Below, in pieces: positions 9,350 to 17,837 of a stretch of DNA of 64,000 bases. The stretch comes from Flavobacterium notoginsengisoli (GTDB taxonomy: Bacteria > Bacteroidota > Bacteroidia > Flavobacteriales > Flavobacteriaceae). Under the pieces are notes generated by a model. The model ran no database searches and was not told where the DNA came from. It was given only the letters and a program-made list of their open reading frames with translations. Location: positions 496,001 through 560,000 of the forward strand of contig NZ_JACHLB010000002.1 in NCBI RefSeq assembly GCF_014207905.1, given 5' to 3'. How positions within the stretch are numbered: the first letter of the stretch is position 1; each line of letters begins with the position of its first letter. A program made the translations under genes and the position numbers.

Positions 9350-10543
9350 TTATTTTTTGCGTTTTAAGATTTCATTTTTGGTATTGGGTTTGAAGGAAGC
9401 GCCGGCGCATCGCATCACCGCATCAAAGCCGTAACGGTTTTTCATCCGGTCCATAGCCTGATAGAGCGCCAGCATTTCCTGGGTATCGTTAAAAAGGTCG
9501 ATCTGATAGGTCCCCCGCACCAGTCCGCTGAAACGCACCCCAATCAGGCGCAGGCGCATCCGGCGCTGGTAGAGCCTGCCAAAAAGATCCATTGCGGTCT
9601 GGGTCAGGATATGATCTGCTGAGGTATACTGCACCCTGCACTGCTTTGTTTCTGTATCAAAGTTGGCATACCGGATCTTGACCGTAACCGTTGAGGTCAG
9701 CCACTGCTCGGAGCGCAGCTGATAGGAAAGCTTCTCGACCATCCCAAGGATAACCCTTCCCAGTTTATCTATATCGATTGTATCCTGAGAAAAAGTGTGT
9801 TCTGTGGAAATCGACTTTCTTTCCGTGTAGGGCTCCACGGGATTGTTGTCAATGCCGTTTGCTTTTTTCCATAGTTCGATCCCGTTCTGTCCGATCATGC
9901 GCTGGAGCGCTTCGGCGGGCATTTCAGAAAGGGTCTTGATGGTGCGTATCCCGATGCGGGAGAGCAGCTGGAAGGTTTTGTCGCCCACCATCGGTATTTT
10001 GCGCACTGAGAGCGGGTTCAAGAAAGACTGCACCAGATGTTCGGGGATCTCGAGGTTCTGTTTCTGTTTTCCTTCACCGGTTCCGATCTTGGATACGGTT
10101 TTATTGACTGAAAGGGCAAAGGTGAGGGGAAGGCCGGTTTCCTTTGTGATGCGCTGTGCGAGTTCATCGGTCCATTTGTAGCTGCCGTAGAATCTGTCCA
10201 TTCCGGTGATGTCCAGATAAAATTCATCAATGGAAGCTTTTTCCACCACAGGAGCTTTCTCCTGAATGATTTCGGTCACATCATGGGAAAGCCTTGAATA
10301 GAGTTCCATATCGCCTTTCATGACTTTGGCCTGCGGACAGAGCCTGAGCGCCATCTGGATGGGCATGGCCGAGCGCACCCCGAAACGGCGCGCCTCATAG
10401 GAGCAGGAAGCCACAACGCCGCGCTCGCCCCCGCCGATAATCAGCGGAATCCCATTAAGCTCTGAATTGGTAAGCCTTTCGCAGGAGACGAAAAAGGTGT
10501 TCATATCAATGTGCACAATAGCCCGGTTCATAATCTTTATCAT
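9350..10543 (-). CDS. dinB: Y-family DNA polymerase (DinB/Pol IV type)
   Basis: Lesion-bypass polymerase of 397 residues. Catalytic acids are present: D13 in IVHIDMNTFFVSCE and D106/E107 in ASIDEFYLD, so unlike true ImuB it should be active. A helix-hairpin region follows (MVGDKTFQLLSRIGI), then the little-finger domain. The preferred start may be the internal ATG four codons later (MNRAIVHID), which begins like other DinB proteins. It is the first gene of the minus-strand operon with the DnaE-type polymerase and alkB. Many Bacteroidetes cassettes of this kind also carry a UmuD-like S24 peptidase; none is seen here. Confidence 0.92.
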   Translation of the reverse strand: MIKIMNRAIVHIDMNTFFVSCERLTNSELNGIPLIIGGGERGVVASCSYEARRFGVRSAMPIQMALRLCPQAKVMKGDMELYSRLSHDVTEIIQEKAPVVEKASIDEFYLDITGMDRFYGSYKWTDELAQRITKETGLPLTFALSVNKTVSKIGTGEGKQKQNLEIPEHLVQSFLNPLSVRKIPMVGDKTFQLLSRIGIRTIKTLSEMPAEALQRMIGQNGIELWKKANGIDNNPVEPYTERKSISTEHTFSQDTIDIDKLGRVILGMVEKLSYQLRSEQWLTSTVTVKIRYANFDTETKQCRVQYTSADHILTQTAMDLFGRLYQRRMRLRLIGVRFSGLVRGTYQIDLFNDTQEMLALYQAMDRMKNRYGFDAVMRCAGASFKPNTKNEILKRKK

Positions 10544-10926
10544 TTATACCTGTCAAAATTAGTACAGATGATAACAATTTTTAAAAATATTATGTTCTAA
10601 ATAGTAACAAAAAATCAAAATACTGATTTTACGGGCGGTCTGGATTATGCTGCAATTAAGCAGAAAGACTTTATTCAGAATTTACGGCAGGTCTTTATTT
10701 TGGATTTTTTTAAACCGGCGCCGCATATTTTGATTTTTCCAAACAGGCATTTCAGCCCACAGAAATCATCTTTTTTTGAAAGTTTTTTCTTTTAGAAAAA
10801 AAGAATTATCTTTACAGTTACCACCAAAAAATGTAATTCTATTTTCAATAGTCTAAGACCTAAGTTTTTTTAACCGCTGCGGCTTTCAGATCTATTTTTA
10901 ATTGCCGCACTATAAATTTAAAAGCT
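10544..10926. other. Divergent intergenic region between dinB and the response regulator
   Basis: About 380 bases containing the promoters of two divergent units. TATCTTTA near 10808, with a T-rich TTTTTTTG stretch some 25 to 30 bases upstream, resembles the flavobacterial -33/-7 arrangement for the plus-strand gene. I see no ORF, no clear SOS box and no hairpin here. Confidence 0.35.
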
Positions 10927-11376
10927 ATGTCACAAAAGCAGAATTGGGAGAAGATTATTTATCTGGCCGAAGATGACGAAGATGACAGACTGCTGTTTGC
11001 TGATGCTGTCGAAGAATTAAACCTGCCTGTTCTGGTAGTGCAGACGGCAGACGGCTGCGAACTGCTGGAAACCCTTGAAAAGGCGAAGCATCTTCCTGAA
11101 ACGATATTTCTGGATATCAATATGCCCCGAAAAAACGGATTTGAATGCCTTAAAGAAATTCGAAACAGCGGCAGCGATTTCAAAAATATAAAGATTATCA
11201 TGCTATCCACCAGCAGCAGTGCGATGCATATCCGGACCGCCTATAATCTCGGGGCGGATTATTATGCCGTAAAACCGCCTACCTTTATGGAATTGAAAGA
11301 TCTTTTAAAGGGGATTTTGGACAGGGACCTTAAGACCTTAAGAAAAGAGATGGAAAAAAAACTGCCAGCCTGTTAA
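10927..11376 (+). CDS. Single-domain response regulator
   Basis: CheY-like receiver of 149 residues without an output domain. Acidic pocket EDDEDD (15 to 20), phospho-acceptor D63 in FLDINMP, S94/T95 in MLSTSS and K116 in YAVKPP are all present, so it should be phosphorylatable. The pattern resembles Rcp1-type regulators that answer to phytochrome-like or hybrid histidine kinases. No kinase is encoded nearby, so its partner must lie elsewhere. It is monocistronic: the following gene is on the other strand. A likely role is relay of a stress signal (inference). Confidence 0.92.
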   Translation: MSQKQNWEKIIYLAEDDEDDRLLFADAVEELNLPVLVVQTADGCELLETLEKAKHLPETIFLDINMPRKNGFECLKEIRNSGSDFKNIKIIMLSTSSSAMHIRTAYNLGADYYAVKPPTFMELKDLLKGILDRDLKTLRKEMEKKLPAC

Positions 11377-11448
11377 AGATAAAAATAATGATGAGGGATC
11401 TGAATGCTTGCGGATCTTTAATCAGACAAGATCTTACAGGACGGGGGT

Positions 11449-11697
11449 TTATTCTTGAGGTACAGTTTCTTTTTCAGAGCTCCCTTGACTGGGCATGATG
11501 CGTTTGATGTGCAGGTAAAAATCCTTGAGATGCCACCAGGCCGGGCATCTCTCTACAGGACCGTTGAAATTGCGGATGCCGATGTAGCAGCTCTTCAAAA
11601 AAAGCTGCGTATCTGTAATCTTTGCCCAGGGCTTCCATTCCACCTCAAGGGGAGGAGGAAACGCTTCAAAATGTCTTTTTATATCTTCGTAATTCAT
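11449..11697 (-). CDS. Small DUF6965-like protein
   Basis: About 82 residues starting MNYEDIKRHFEAF. The order LEVEWKPWAKITDTQLFL followed by a CPAWWHL segment looks like the DUF6965 family of small Bacteroidetes proteins, of unknown function. An in-frame upstream ATG at 11721 would add eight residues, but MNYEDIK fits the family start better. It is convergent with the response regulator. The family call is from memory of the pattern and is moderate. Confidence 0.6.
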   Translation of the reverse strand: MNYEDIKRHFEAFPPPLEVEWKPWAKITDTQLFLKSCYIGIRNFNGPVERCPAWWHLKDFYLHIKRIMPSQGSSEKETVPQE

Positions 11698-11721
11698 GCT
11701 GCAAAAATAATCCAAAACCAT

Positions 11722-12025
11722 ATAACAGACAAGGCAGGCATTGCTTTTACAGCCCGCCGGGCTTCTATTTTCGATCAGGGTTTTTCACTATTCTGGAGCC
11801 CAGCCCTTTGCCCGTATTTGACCTGTACTTTTTTGCCAGAATGATTTGGTTTTATATCGTTAAGGCCAAAGCGTGCTGCCTTTTTTTTTAAGGACGTATA
11901 AATACCATTTGTACGCCGCCAGATCCGGAGAATGATTAAATCAAATTGTCAAAAGAATGGGCTTAAGCCTTAAAAAGCTGTAATTCTAAAAGGATATACT
12001 GTAAGTGATCTGCCTTAGGTTTTGG
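11722..12025. other. Intergenic region upstream of the candidate small RNA
   Basis: No convincing gene. Two overlapping plus-strand frames run through here, but they are antisense to the DUF6965-like gene and read into T-rich DNA. The stretch ends at a candidate promoter at 12026. Confidence 0.4.
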
Positions 12026-12033
12026 TAAATTTG
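12026..12033 (+). promoter_or_regulatory. Candidate -7 element TAAATTTG
   Basis: Exact match to the Bacteroidetes housekeeping -7 consensus TAnnTTTG. No good -33 TTTG was seen at the usual distance. It would start a transcript near 12040 that contains no ORF but ends in a terminator at 12169 to 12200. Confidence 0.4.
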
Positions 12034-12039
12034 CTATAT

Positions 12040-12200
12040 ACTGGTAAAGGTAAACAGCAATTTAATCAGTCAGAAAAAAAACAGGGGACCGGCGGGGTTC
12101 GTCTGAAGGTTCTGTACAATGATTTAGTTAGTTACCGCATACCATTTCAGGCACCCGCCGGCTGCCAGAAAGCTCCTTGAATTTTGAGGGGCTTTTTTTG
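12040..12200 (+). ncRNA. Candidate structured small RNA
   Basis: No ORF of note. CCGGCGGG at 12089 to 12096 pairs perfectly with CCCGCCGG at 12154 to 12161, enclosing a 57-base loop, in otherwise AT-rich intergenic DNA. An intrinsic terminator follows at once, and an exact TAnnTTTG promoter element lies just upstream of the proposed start. Together these give a plausible transcript of about 160 nucleotides. No known RNA family was recognised. It could instead be a 5' leader of the membrane protein gene at 12422, but the terminator lies more than 200 bases before that start. Confidence 0.45.
12169..12200 (+). terminator. Intrinsic terminator of the candidate small RNA
   Basis: AAAGCTCCT pairs with AGGGGCTTT (one mismatch) around an ATTTTG-type loop and is followed by a run of T. 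Confidence 0.6.
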
Positions 12201-12421
12201 TCGGCGGACGTGCGCTGTAAACTTTATGCGCATCAAAGAAAATCAGAAAACTGCAATTCTTTCATTTTTTTTATTTTAGTATTGTATTTATTTCAAGTGC
12301 AATTATTAGATTATCAGTGGTTTATTGCTGTGTATTTTGTAAGAGCTGTATTTTAATTTTATAACGCAGCGGGGAAAAGCTGTGTTAAATTTGAAGTTTA
12401 TATGAATAAAATTTAATTATT

Positions 12422-12877
12422 ATGAAAACAGCATACTCATCCACTGTTCCTAAGGAATTAAGCAGCGGCCTGATCATTTTTGCAGGAGTTGCGCTTTTCT
12501 TTTTACTCATGGAGTTTTTGAATCTCTCCCATGTATTTTATCTGCGTTTATTAAATGTGTTTTTTATATTTTACGGCGTAAACAGGATTTTAAACATTAA
12601 CCTTGCCCAAGGACAGAATAATTTTCTTTTTAATGCGGTATCAGCCATGATTACTTCCTTTATAGGCGTAGTGCTTAGTCTTGCTGCACTTATGATCTAC
12701 AGTTATGCCCGGGGAGGCGACCATTACGTTGAATCCTTGTCCCAGACCTTTATGTTCGGAGCGGAACCTTCGGTTCCCATCTATATCCTTTGCCTTTTAT
12801 TTGAAGGAAGCGCTTCGTGTATTGTGGTAACACTTGTTCTGATGCTCTGCAGAAACAGCAGTTTTAGAGCCGATTAA
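12422..12877 (+). CDS. Four-helix integral membrane protein, unknown function
   Basis: 151 residues with four hydrophobic segments: about 17 to 33 (LIIFAGVALFFLLMEFL), 38 to 56, 70 to 92 (AVSAMITSFIGVVLSLAALM) and 118 to 143. A short basic and polar N-terminus suggests a cytoplasmic start. I do not recognise the family. It sits alone after a long AT-rich leader, in a neighbourhood of small envelope proteins and lipoproteins, which hints at a membrane stress role (inference). Confidence 0.75.
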   Translation: MKTAYSSTVPKELSSGLIIFAGVALFFLLMEFLNLSHVFYLRLLNVFFIFYGVNRILNINLAQGQNNFLFNAVSAMITSFIGVVLSLAALMIYSYARGGDHYVESLSQTFMFGAEPSVPIYILCLLFEGSASCIVVTLVLMLCRNSSFRAD

Positions 12878-13134
12878 ATATTTTGTTTTCAATTTTCGGC
12901 CTTTCATTGAAACAAGGATCTTTTTCTGCACATACGGAAGGATTTAATTTATTGATTTTTAATTATGTAAGCATTCTGTCAAAAAAATAGGGCTTTCTTT
13001 CCCAGCTGGCTATTTTATAAAACAGGAATGCAGGATGTTCCAATTATGAAAAACCTGATTTTAAAGCTGTAAGCTTTTTAAATCATGGGGCAGTATTTTT
13101 ACTTTTTCTTTAAAAATTATAAAACCACAGCGTA

Positions 13135-13275
13135 ATGAAACTATTTAAAAGCAATAAAAAGCACATCATCGACCGTGCACAGCAATCACAGAAGAGAAAA
13201 GGAGCTATAATAAATGCAATGGTCATTTCAATAGTATTCTTTATTGCCGTGCTGCTGGTTTCAGTAATAGTGTAA
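13135..13275 (+). CDS. Small single-pass membrane protein
   Basis: A 46-residue ORF. A basic, polar N-terminal half (KSNKKHIIDRAQQSQKRKG) is followed by one hydrophobic helix (AMVISIVFFIAVLLVSVIV) that runs to the end. This is a tail-anchored layout. It lies between the four-helix membrane protein and a small lipoprotein, all on the plus strand. Function is unknown. The charge pattern and clean start and stop make it more likely real than chance. Confidence 0.6.
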   Translation: MKLFKSNKKHIIDRAQQSQKRKGAIINAMVISIVFFIAVLLVSVIV

Positions 13276-13410
13276 CGGCGGTCTATTTAAAAAAAACTTG
13301 CTGATTTTTAGATTTTACCATAAAGTTTTGTAATAAAACACTTAAATTATGTAAGAATATAAGCAGGTTTTCTTTTAACTTGGGATTTCAAACTAAAAAA
13401 ATATATTGTT

Positions 13411-13620
13411 ATGAAAATCAATCTTAAATCTGGGTTTGCAGTTCTGCTGGTGCTTGCAGGGCTTTCCATTTCGTGTAAAAAAAATGAGACAGTTCCTGCT
13501 GAAACCAATGATACTTATGCAGACAGCTCTGCTGTTGTGGCTGATACCATCAGTACGGTTCCAGCCGATACTGTTGGGACCGATACCTCTAATACCATGA
13601 CTCCGCCGCCAGCAAAGTAG
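13411..13620 (+). CDS. Small lipoprotein
   Basis: 69 residues. A type II signal peptide ends at the lipobox LSISC (cysteine about residue 22), followed by KKNE and a low-complexity tail of D, T, S, V and A. Mature part about 47 residues, likely tethered to the outer or inner membrane. It resembles the lipoprotein at 19184 in layout (MK-x-L signal, SC-K(K)N, D/T/S-rich tail with the shared T-D/Y-A-D motif). Such tails are common in small flavobacterial stress lipoproteins; no activity can be inferred. Confidence 0.75.
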   Translation: MKINLKSGFAVLLVLAGLSISCKKNETVPAETNDTYADSSAVVADTISTVPADTVGTDTSNTMTPPPAK

Positions 13621-13655
13621 GTTCTTAATTAAAATAAATGGTGATTATTAATTCG

Positions 13656-13690
13656 AAAAGCCTGCAGAAATATAATTTCTGCAGGCTTTT
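13656..13690. terminator. Terminator after the small lipoprotein gene
   Basis: AAAAGCCTGCAGAAAT pairs perfectly with ATTTCTGCAGGCTTTT over a three-base loop, followed by TTAATTTTTT. A very strong intrinsic terminator that can work on both strands. Confidence 0.88.
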
Positions 13691-13734
13691 TAATTTTTTC
13701 CAGCTTAGCCATTGCCTTGTAAATATTTGTATAA

Positions 13735-13818
13735 GTTTCAAACCTAAGCTTTTTAGCAATTGATTTTCCTGGATTCCTATTTTATGGAAAGGCAATACGC
13801 CACGATTTTGCCACAGAA
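13735..13818. repeat. Candidate attachment-like site A with TGCCAC repeats
   Basis: GTTTC-x-AACCTAA begins at 13735 and GCCACGATTTTGCCACA at 13799. The same two blocks, with exactly the same 64-base offset, occur at 28779/28843. The right-hand block consists of two direct GCCAC copies separated by GATTTT, and an inverted TTGTGGCAAAATT lies 60 bases downstream. A related block stands next to the integrase at 44709. I read it as an empty or duplicated recombinase target or binding site. The 440-base gap (13621 to 14060) holds no gene. Confidence 0.5.
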
Positions 13819-14060
13819 CTTAGACCGGTGAAATATCTTTAAAAACCGCCTTAACTTTTTGTGGCAAAATTGAAGGCAACTCCAAATCTGGAAATATTCG
13901 AAACCATATTTATTTAAACTTGATTTTGCCAAATTTAATTTCAAAAAGAATGTGCCAAGGTGATTGGAGGAAATTATTGAGAACGGATTAAAAAAACTGC
14001 TGTATCCATAAAATGTATATTTACGGATCTTTATCAAAAGCTTGAATAAATGCGTTTCTA

Positions 14061-14819
14061 TTAAATGATCTGCAGGTGCGGACGGATCTGCATCGTAACG
14101 ATATCGCATCTTTTTGGCTGCGAGAGACAAAACAAAGTGCTCATTGCAATATCGTAAGCTTCCAGCATCTCCAGTTTCTCAACTTTCTCGTGCTGCACTT
14201 TCTTCGGATCGGTCTGCATGTCGCTTGTCACAGCGCCCGGTTCAATAAGGGAAACCTTGATCCCAAGAGGATTTAGTTCCTTGCGAAGTGAGGTGCTGAA
14301 TCCGCGAATGGCTGTTTTTGTGGCTACATAAATGGTGCTTTCCGCCGTGCGGCTCTCTGCGCTCATTGACCCGATATTGATGATATGTCCTGATTTGTGC
14401 TTTTTCATTCGTGCAGCAGCTGCCTGAGCAAAGGCAAGATAGCCGGTAATGTTGGTATCGATCGCATATTTGTAATCCTCATAAGTTTCCTCTGTTAGTC
14501 CCGGGGCTGCAACGGCCGCATTATTAATAAGGATGTCTATTCCACCGAGCTTGGTATCTGCTATTGACAGTATTTTGTCAATGTCCTCCTTTTTGGTAAC
14601 ATCGGCGGGAGTACCGTAAAGTTCGCTGTCGGGGAACTGCTTTTTTATATCTGCAACGGCTTTATCAAAATCTTCCTTATCCCTTCCAAAAATAAGTACG
14701 CGCCCGCCGAGAGAAACCAAGACATCGGCAATTGCTTTTCCTATTCCGGTTGTTCCACCCGTTATAACTATTTTTTTATCCCTGATGTTCTGTCCAAAGT
14801 AATTTGTTAATTTTTCCAT
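14061..14819 (-). CDS. SDR-family oxidoreductase
   Basis: Short-chain dehydrogenase/reductase of 252 residues. Cofactor motif TGGTTGIG (20 to 27), NNAA (99 to 102), catalytic S151 region and Y164-x3-K168 (YVATK) are complete. R46 and K48 after the second strand (FGRDKED) suggest NADP(H) preference (inference). The end PHLQII is that of the class with a C-terminal substrate loop. Substrate unknown. It is read on the minus strand behind the large protein at 15050, with about 230 bases between, so separate transcription is likely. Confidence 0.9.
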   Translation of the reverse strand: MEKLTNYFGQNIRDKKIVITGGTTGIGKAIADVLVSLGGRVLIFGRDKEDFDKAVADIKKQFPDSELYGTPADVTKKEDIDKILSIADTKLGGIDILINNAAVAAPGLTEETYEDYKYAIDTNITGYLAFAQAAAARMKKHKSGHIINIGSMSAESRTAESTIYVATKTAIRGFSTSLRKELNPLGIKVSLIEPGAVTSDMQTDPKKVQHEKVEKLEMLEAYDIAMSTLFCLSQPKRCDIVTMQIRPHLQII

Positions 14820-15049
14820 AAGTGTTTTTTTTAAAGTTATTATTATCTATTCTGTCCGGCATACCAAATTGAAATGTCACGGTAATACAGTGTCATAGTA
14901 TGAAATTGGTGCGCAAATCTGGTTTTATCTATGCCATATTACTATATACTGATGCACATACTAAAAAAAAACATATCTGCGATCATTCTTTCCTGTAGAT
15001 CTTTATGTTCATTTTTACATTCTGGACCTTTAAACTGCAGGATCAAAAA

Positions 15050-17242
15050 TTACCACTGAATTTTTACGGTACCCCGGCCTGAAATTTTATACTCGTGTAT
15101 ATTCGCATTTGCTGTAAAAGGTTTTTGTGTTTGCTTATCCTGCAAGACCTCCATTTTAATGCTGCTGTTTTTAATTTTTATAATTTTTAAATTGCAGTTC
15201 AAGTCTTTATCACCATCTAATTTTATGGTGACTGTATTTCCCCTTTTACTTTGGTGAATAATGGGATAATCAACAAAAAGTAGAAACTCATCGCCAATTT
15301 TGATGTACTGCCTTGGCACGACACCAAAGGCCATTCCGGCGCCATAGACTTCCTGACCGACCTGACCGCTTTTCTCCCAGCCGTTGTATAAATCTTCAAG
15401 TGGAATCCACAGATCAGCCTGAACTTCTCCGGTTTTAACTTCTTGAGAAATCATATCAAAAGGGAGCATAGCGGGATAGTAATAGGCAATCCTGCCGACA
15501 GCATATTTTATAAACTCGGGAATTAGTGTTCTCAGCGCTGGGAGAATCTCAATATCTTCTGCCTGAACCATATATTCTGACAAGGCAGCATAGACCTCCA
15601 TCTCCTCATATGCGGCGGTATAAGGGGCATCATTCAAGGGAAAAATGGAGAAGAAATTGGTATAATTTTTACCAAATCCGTATCTGCAGTCATAAAGCTG
15701 AATATTTTTAAATAATCCCGTAAGACATGTGTAACTTAAATCGAGGTAAAGTTTTTTATTGGTAATTTTGTATAATTCCAATAAAGCCCCGGCTGCAAAA
15801 GCAGTGTTATTGGCTTGATACAGAATGTTTAATCCGAGTCCTTCCAGTTTTTTTGCCGCTTTTTCTGCTTCGTTCAAGTATCGTTTTTCTTTAGTTATTT
15901 TAAAAAGCAGCAGCATTAAATGCGCGTATGCCCCTGGAACATCCCTTTCTCCTCCAGCGCCTGGTGCCGTTTCTTTTTTGATGACCTCAAGGGTTTCCAT
16001 ATTATAAAATACAGGCCACTCATAATTGAAATGGTGCGCCGTTCTTATAACATATTCTATCGAGTCAAGCACAAGTTTTTCTGAAGTTTTATCACCCCAT
16101 AAGGCAAGTCTGGCCAGATTCATCAATGGATGATGCAGATACCAGGAATCCATCACCATTTCTTTTTTCTGCTCTTCGGACTGATCCAGTTTGTCAACCA
16201 TCGAGGGAAGCCAGCGGTTTATGCAGTTTATTTTTTCATCATAAAATGCAGGTAATCCGTTAATTAAATCTTCGCAGATAGGCAGTTTTTCGCCGCCCCA
16301 TTTTTCATATTCTTTAAAAGGAGCCAATACGGCAAGCTGGACCATACTTTCGGGCGGCGTTTCGTAGCCGCATAAGTAGGCATTTAAATAGGGGATTCCT
16401 TGCTTTTGTGTCCAAGAACCCTTATTAGTCTTTAAATCTGAAACCACTTTCTGGGCAATTTCCGGCCAGTTGTGGTATTCGATCCGCGGCTGTTCAAGCA
16501 GTTTATATATCGTGACCAGGTTATTTAAAAAATGCTCGCATATTGTTGTTGTCTGATCAAATATCTCAGTATTAAAAACGACATAGGCATTCGAGATAGT
16601 GAAGGCTTTTCCCGCCGGAAGAGGCAGTTTATCAGTGGTCGGGAGTTGAAACCCGATTTCGGGCCAGATTCCGCCTACAGTATTTTTGGATTCCGTTTCC
16701 GTAGCTTCACAATACTCGGATAGGGATGTAAGGTTTTGAAAATAAAAAAACGAACCTGTCTGCGGTTTTGTAATGCTCGCAAAAAGAAGTCCGGAGCGGG
16801 ATCCGAACTGTTCCATGTGAATTTTCCCGGAAGTGTTAGCAATATTCCCGCTTTGCGTCAGCGGAATTATGTCCCTCGGCCAAAATGGCATCAAAAGAGG
16901 AATATTAGCATTGAAGGATGTGGTGTAATGCAAAACTGGTGCTTCGGCAGAGGGAAATTCAATACGGACCTCATAATTGCCAAGTCTGGAATTCAGTACT
17001 ACGATTACAATATCATGGTCTTCAAAAAGATTGATAACTTCAAAACAGCTGTTCATGGCAAATGCGGCACGAAAGGCTATTTTCCCATTACCGGGCATTA
17101 TAGCAACAATCCAAAGCGAATCGCCCGTATTATAAAGTTGATAAATGGAAGAAAGAATTTTTTTCTCCAAAAGTATTTCACTATTTTCAATATCTGCCTG
17201 GGCAGTTGCGCTCCATGGTGTAACTGTATGCATATTGATCAT
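15050..17242 (-). CDS. Large (alpha/alpha)-barrel-like protein, glycosidase-like
   Basis: 730 residues with no signal peptide and no membrane segment, so cytoplasmic. The middle and C-terminal parts (about 290 to 640) show repeated helical segments such as YLNEAEKAAKKLEGLGL and LYLDLSYTCLTGLFKN, of the six-hairpin or alpha-toroid type seen in glucoamylase, heparinase or AGE-like enzymes. The first 230 residues and last 80 look beta-rich. W, Y, D and E residues are frequent, as in sugar-binding clefts. I do not recognise the exact family and no catalytic pair can be named. It is divergent from nothing obvious and flanked by oxidoreductase genes. Confidence 0.6.
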   Translation of the reverse strand: MINMHTVTPWSATAQADIENSEILLEKKILSSIYQLYNTGDSLWIVAIMPGNGKIAFRAAFAMNSCFEVINLFEDHDIVIVVLNSRLGNYEVRIEFPSAEAPVLHYTTSFNANIPLLMPFWPRDIIPLTQSGNIANTSGKIHMEQFGSRSGLLFASITKPQTGSFFYFQNLTSLSEYCEATETESKNTVGGIWPEIGFQLPTTDKLPLPAGKAFTISNAYVVFNTEIFDQTTTICEHFLNNLVTIYKLLEQPRIEYHNWPEIAQKVVSDLKTNKGSWTQKQGIPYLNAYLCGYETPPESMVQLAVLAPFKEYEKWGGEKLPICEDLINGLPAFYDEKINCINRWLPSMVDKLDQSEEQKKEMVMDSWYLHHPLMNLARLALWGDKTSEKLVLDSIEYVIRTAHHFNYEWPVFYNMETLEVIKKETAPGAGGERDVPGAYAHLMLLLFKITKEKRYLNEAEKAAKKLEGLGLNILYQANNTAFAAGALLELYKITNKKLYLDLSYTCLTGLFKNIQLYDCRYGFGKNYTNFFSIFPLNDAPYTAAYEEMEVYAALSEYMVQAEDIEILPALRTLIPEFIKYAVGRIAYYYPAMLPFDMISQEVKTGEVQADLWIPLEDLYNGWEKSGQVGQEVYGAGMAFGVVPRQYIKIGDEFLLFVDYPIIHQSKRGNTVTIKLDGDKDLNCNLKIIKIKNSSIKMEVLQDKQTQKPFTANANIHEYKISGRGTVKIQW

Positions 17243-17288
17243 TTTTAGTTTATAAAAAGTGATATCCAGTGAATAACGAATGAGAGAT

Positions 17289-17417
17289 TCAGCCTGTTTT
17301 TAGAGGCACATTAAAATTATTCCCAGTAAAGAGAACAAAACCAGTAACAACCGCTCCTACAGAGAGCAGAAGGAAATAAGTTAATAGGCCGTAATTTCTA
17401 AAAAAGGCATCCATCAT
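17289..17417 (-). CDS. Possible small membrane protein
   Basis: A 42-residue ORF just upstream of the large gene and on its strand. One strong hydrophobic helix (LLTYFLLLSVGAVVTGFVLF, about 11 to 30) lies between a short polar start and the tail TGNNFNVPLKTG. There are two tandem ATG codons. It lies 46 bases before the start of the 730-residue gene, so they could be co-transcribed. Small size keeps confidence low. Confidence 0.4.
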   Translation of the reverse strand: MMDAFFRNYGLLTYFLLLSVGAVVTGFVLFTGNNFNVPLKTG

Positions 17418-17837
17418 CCAATTGGTTTATATCAAATTTCGGCATATCGCTCATTTTTCTTCTTACATAATTTATACTTGTTTTTACAAGATTTTCCAAA
17501 GACCGAGAATTGGTCATGATAAATGATTACTCTCCTGAAATAGATCTGGACCAAAGCTGGTCTCAAGAAAAAGAACGGAGACAGTAAAATAAAAATCTTG
17601 TAGAAGGAAATTGGAAACATACTATGCCTATTGGGCTTTCTTGCGCGTGCCAATGACGGGCCCTCTAGGCTGATTCACTAAGATAAAATTGTCTGCAGGT
17701 TATTGCCAATACGTGATGCGGAGCGGGGATCATACCTGCACAACAGTGTTTTATCTGTAAGAATTGCAACTGATCCTGTAAAATTAATGCCTTAAATTAT
17801 AGTTACTTAGCTGTCTATTAATTTTAAAAAGGACATC
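17418..17837. other. Intergenic region upstream of the alcohol dehydrogenase
   Basis: About 420 bases. The minus-strand frame at 17432 to 17653 is rich in F, K and R and has no protein-like pattern, so I do not annotate it. The promoter of the dehydrogenase should lie near the right end; AAAAAGGA 5 to 12 bases before its ATG is a plausible ribosome binding site. Confidence 0.4.

Noticed and set aside
13777..14130. 117-codon minus-strand frame after the SDR gene
   Set aside because: It overlaps the SDR end out of frame, is rich in F, K and S, and crosses site A.
17432..17653. 73-codon minus-strand frame upstream of the alcohol dehydrogenase
   Set aside because: Composition is that of translated AT-rich spacer; no start context or motif.
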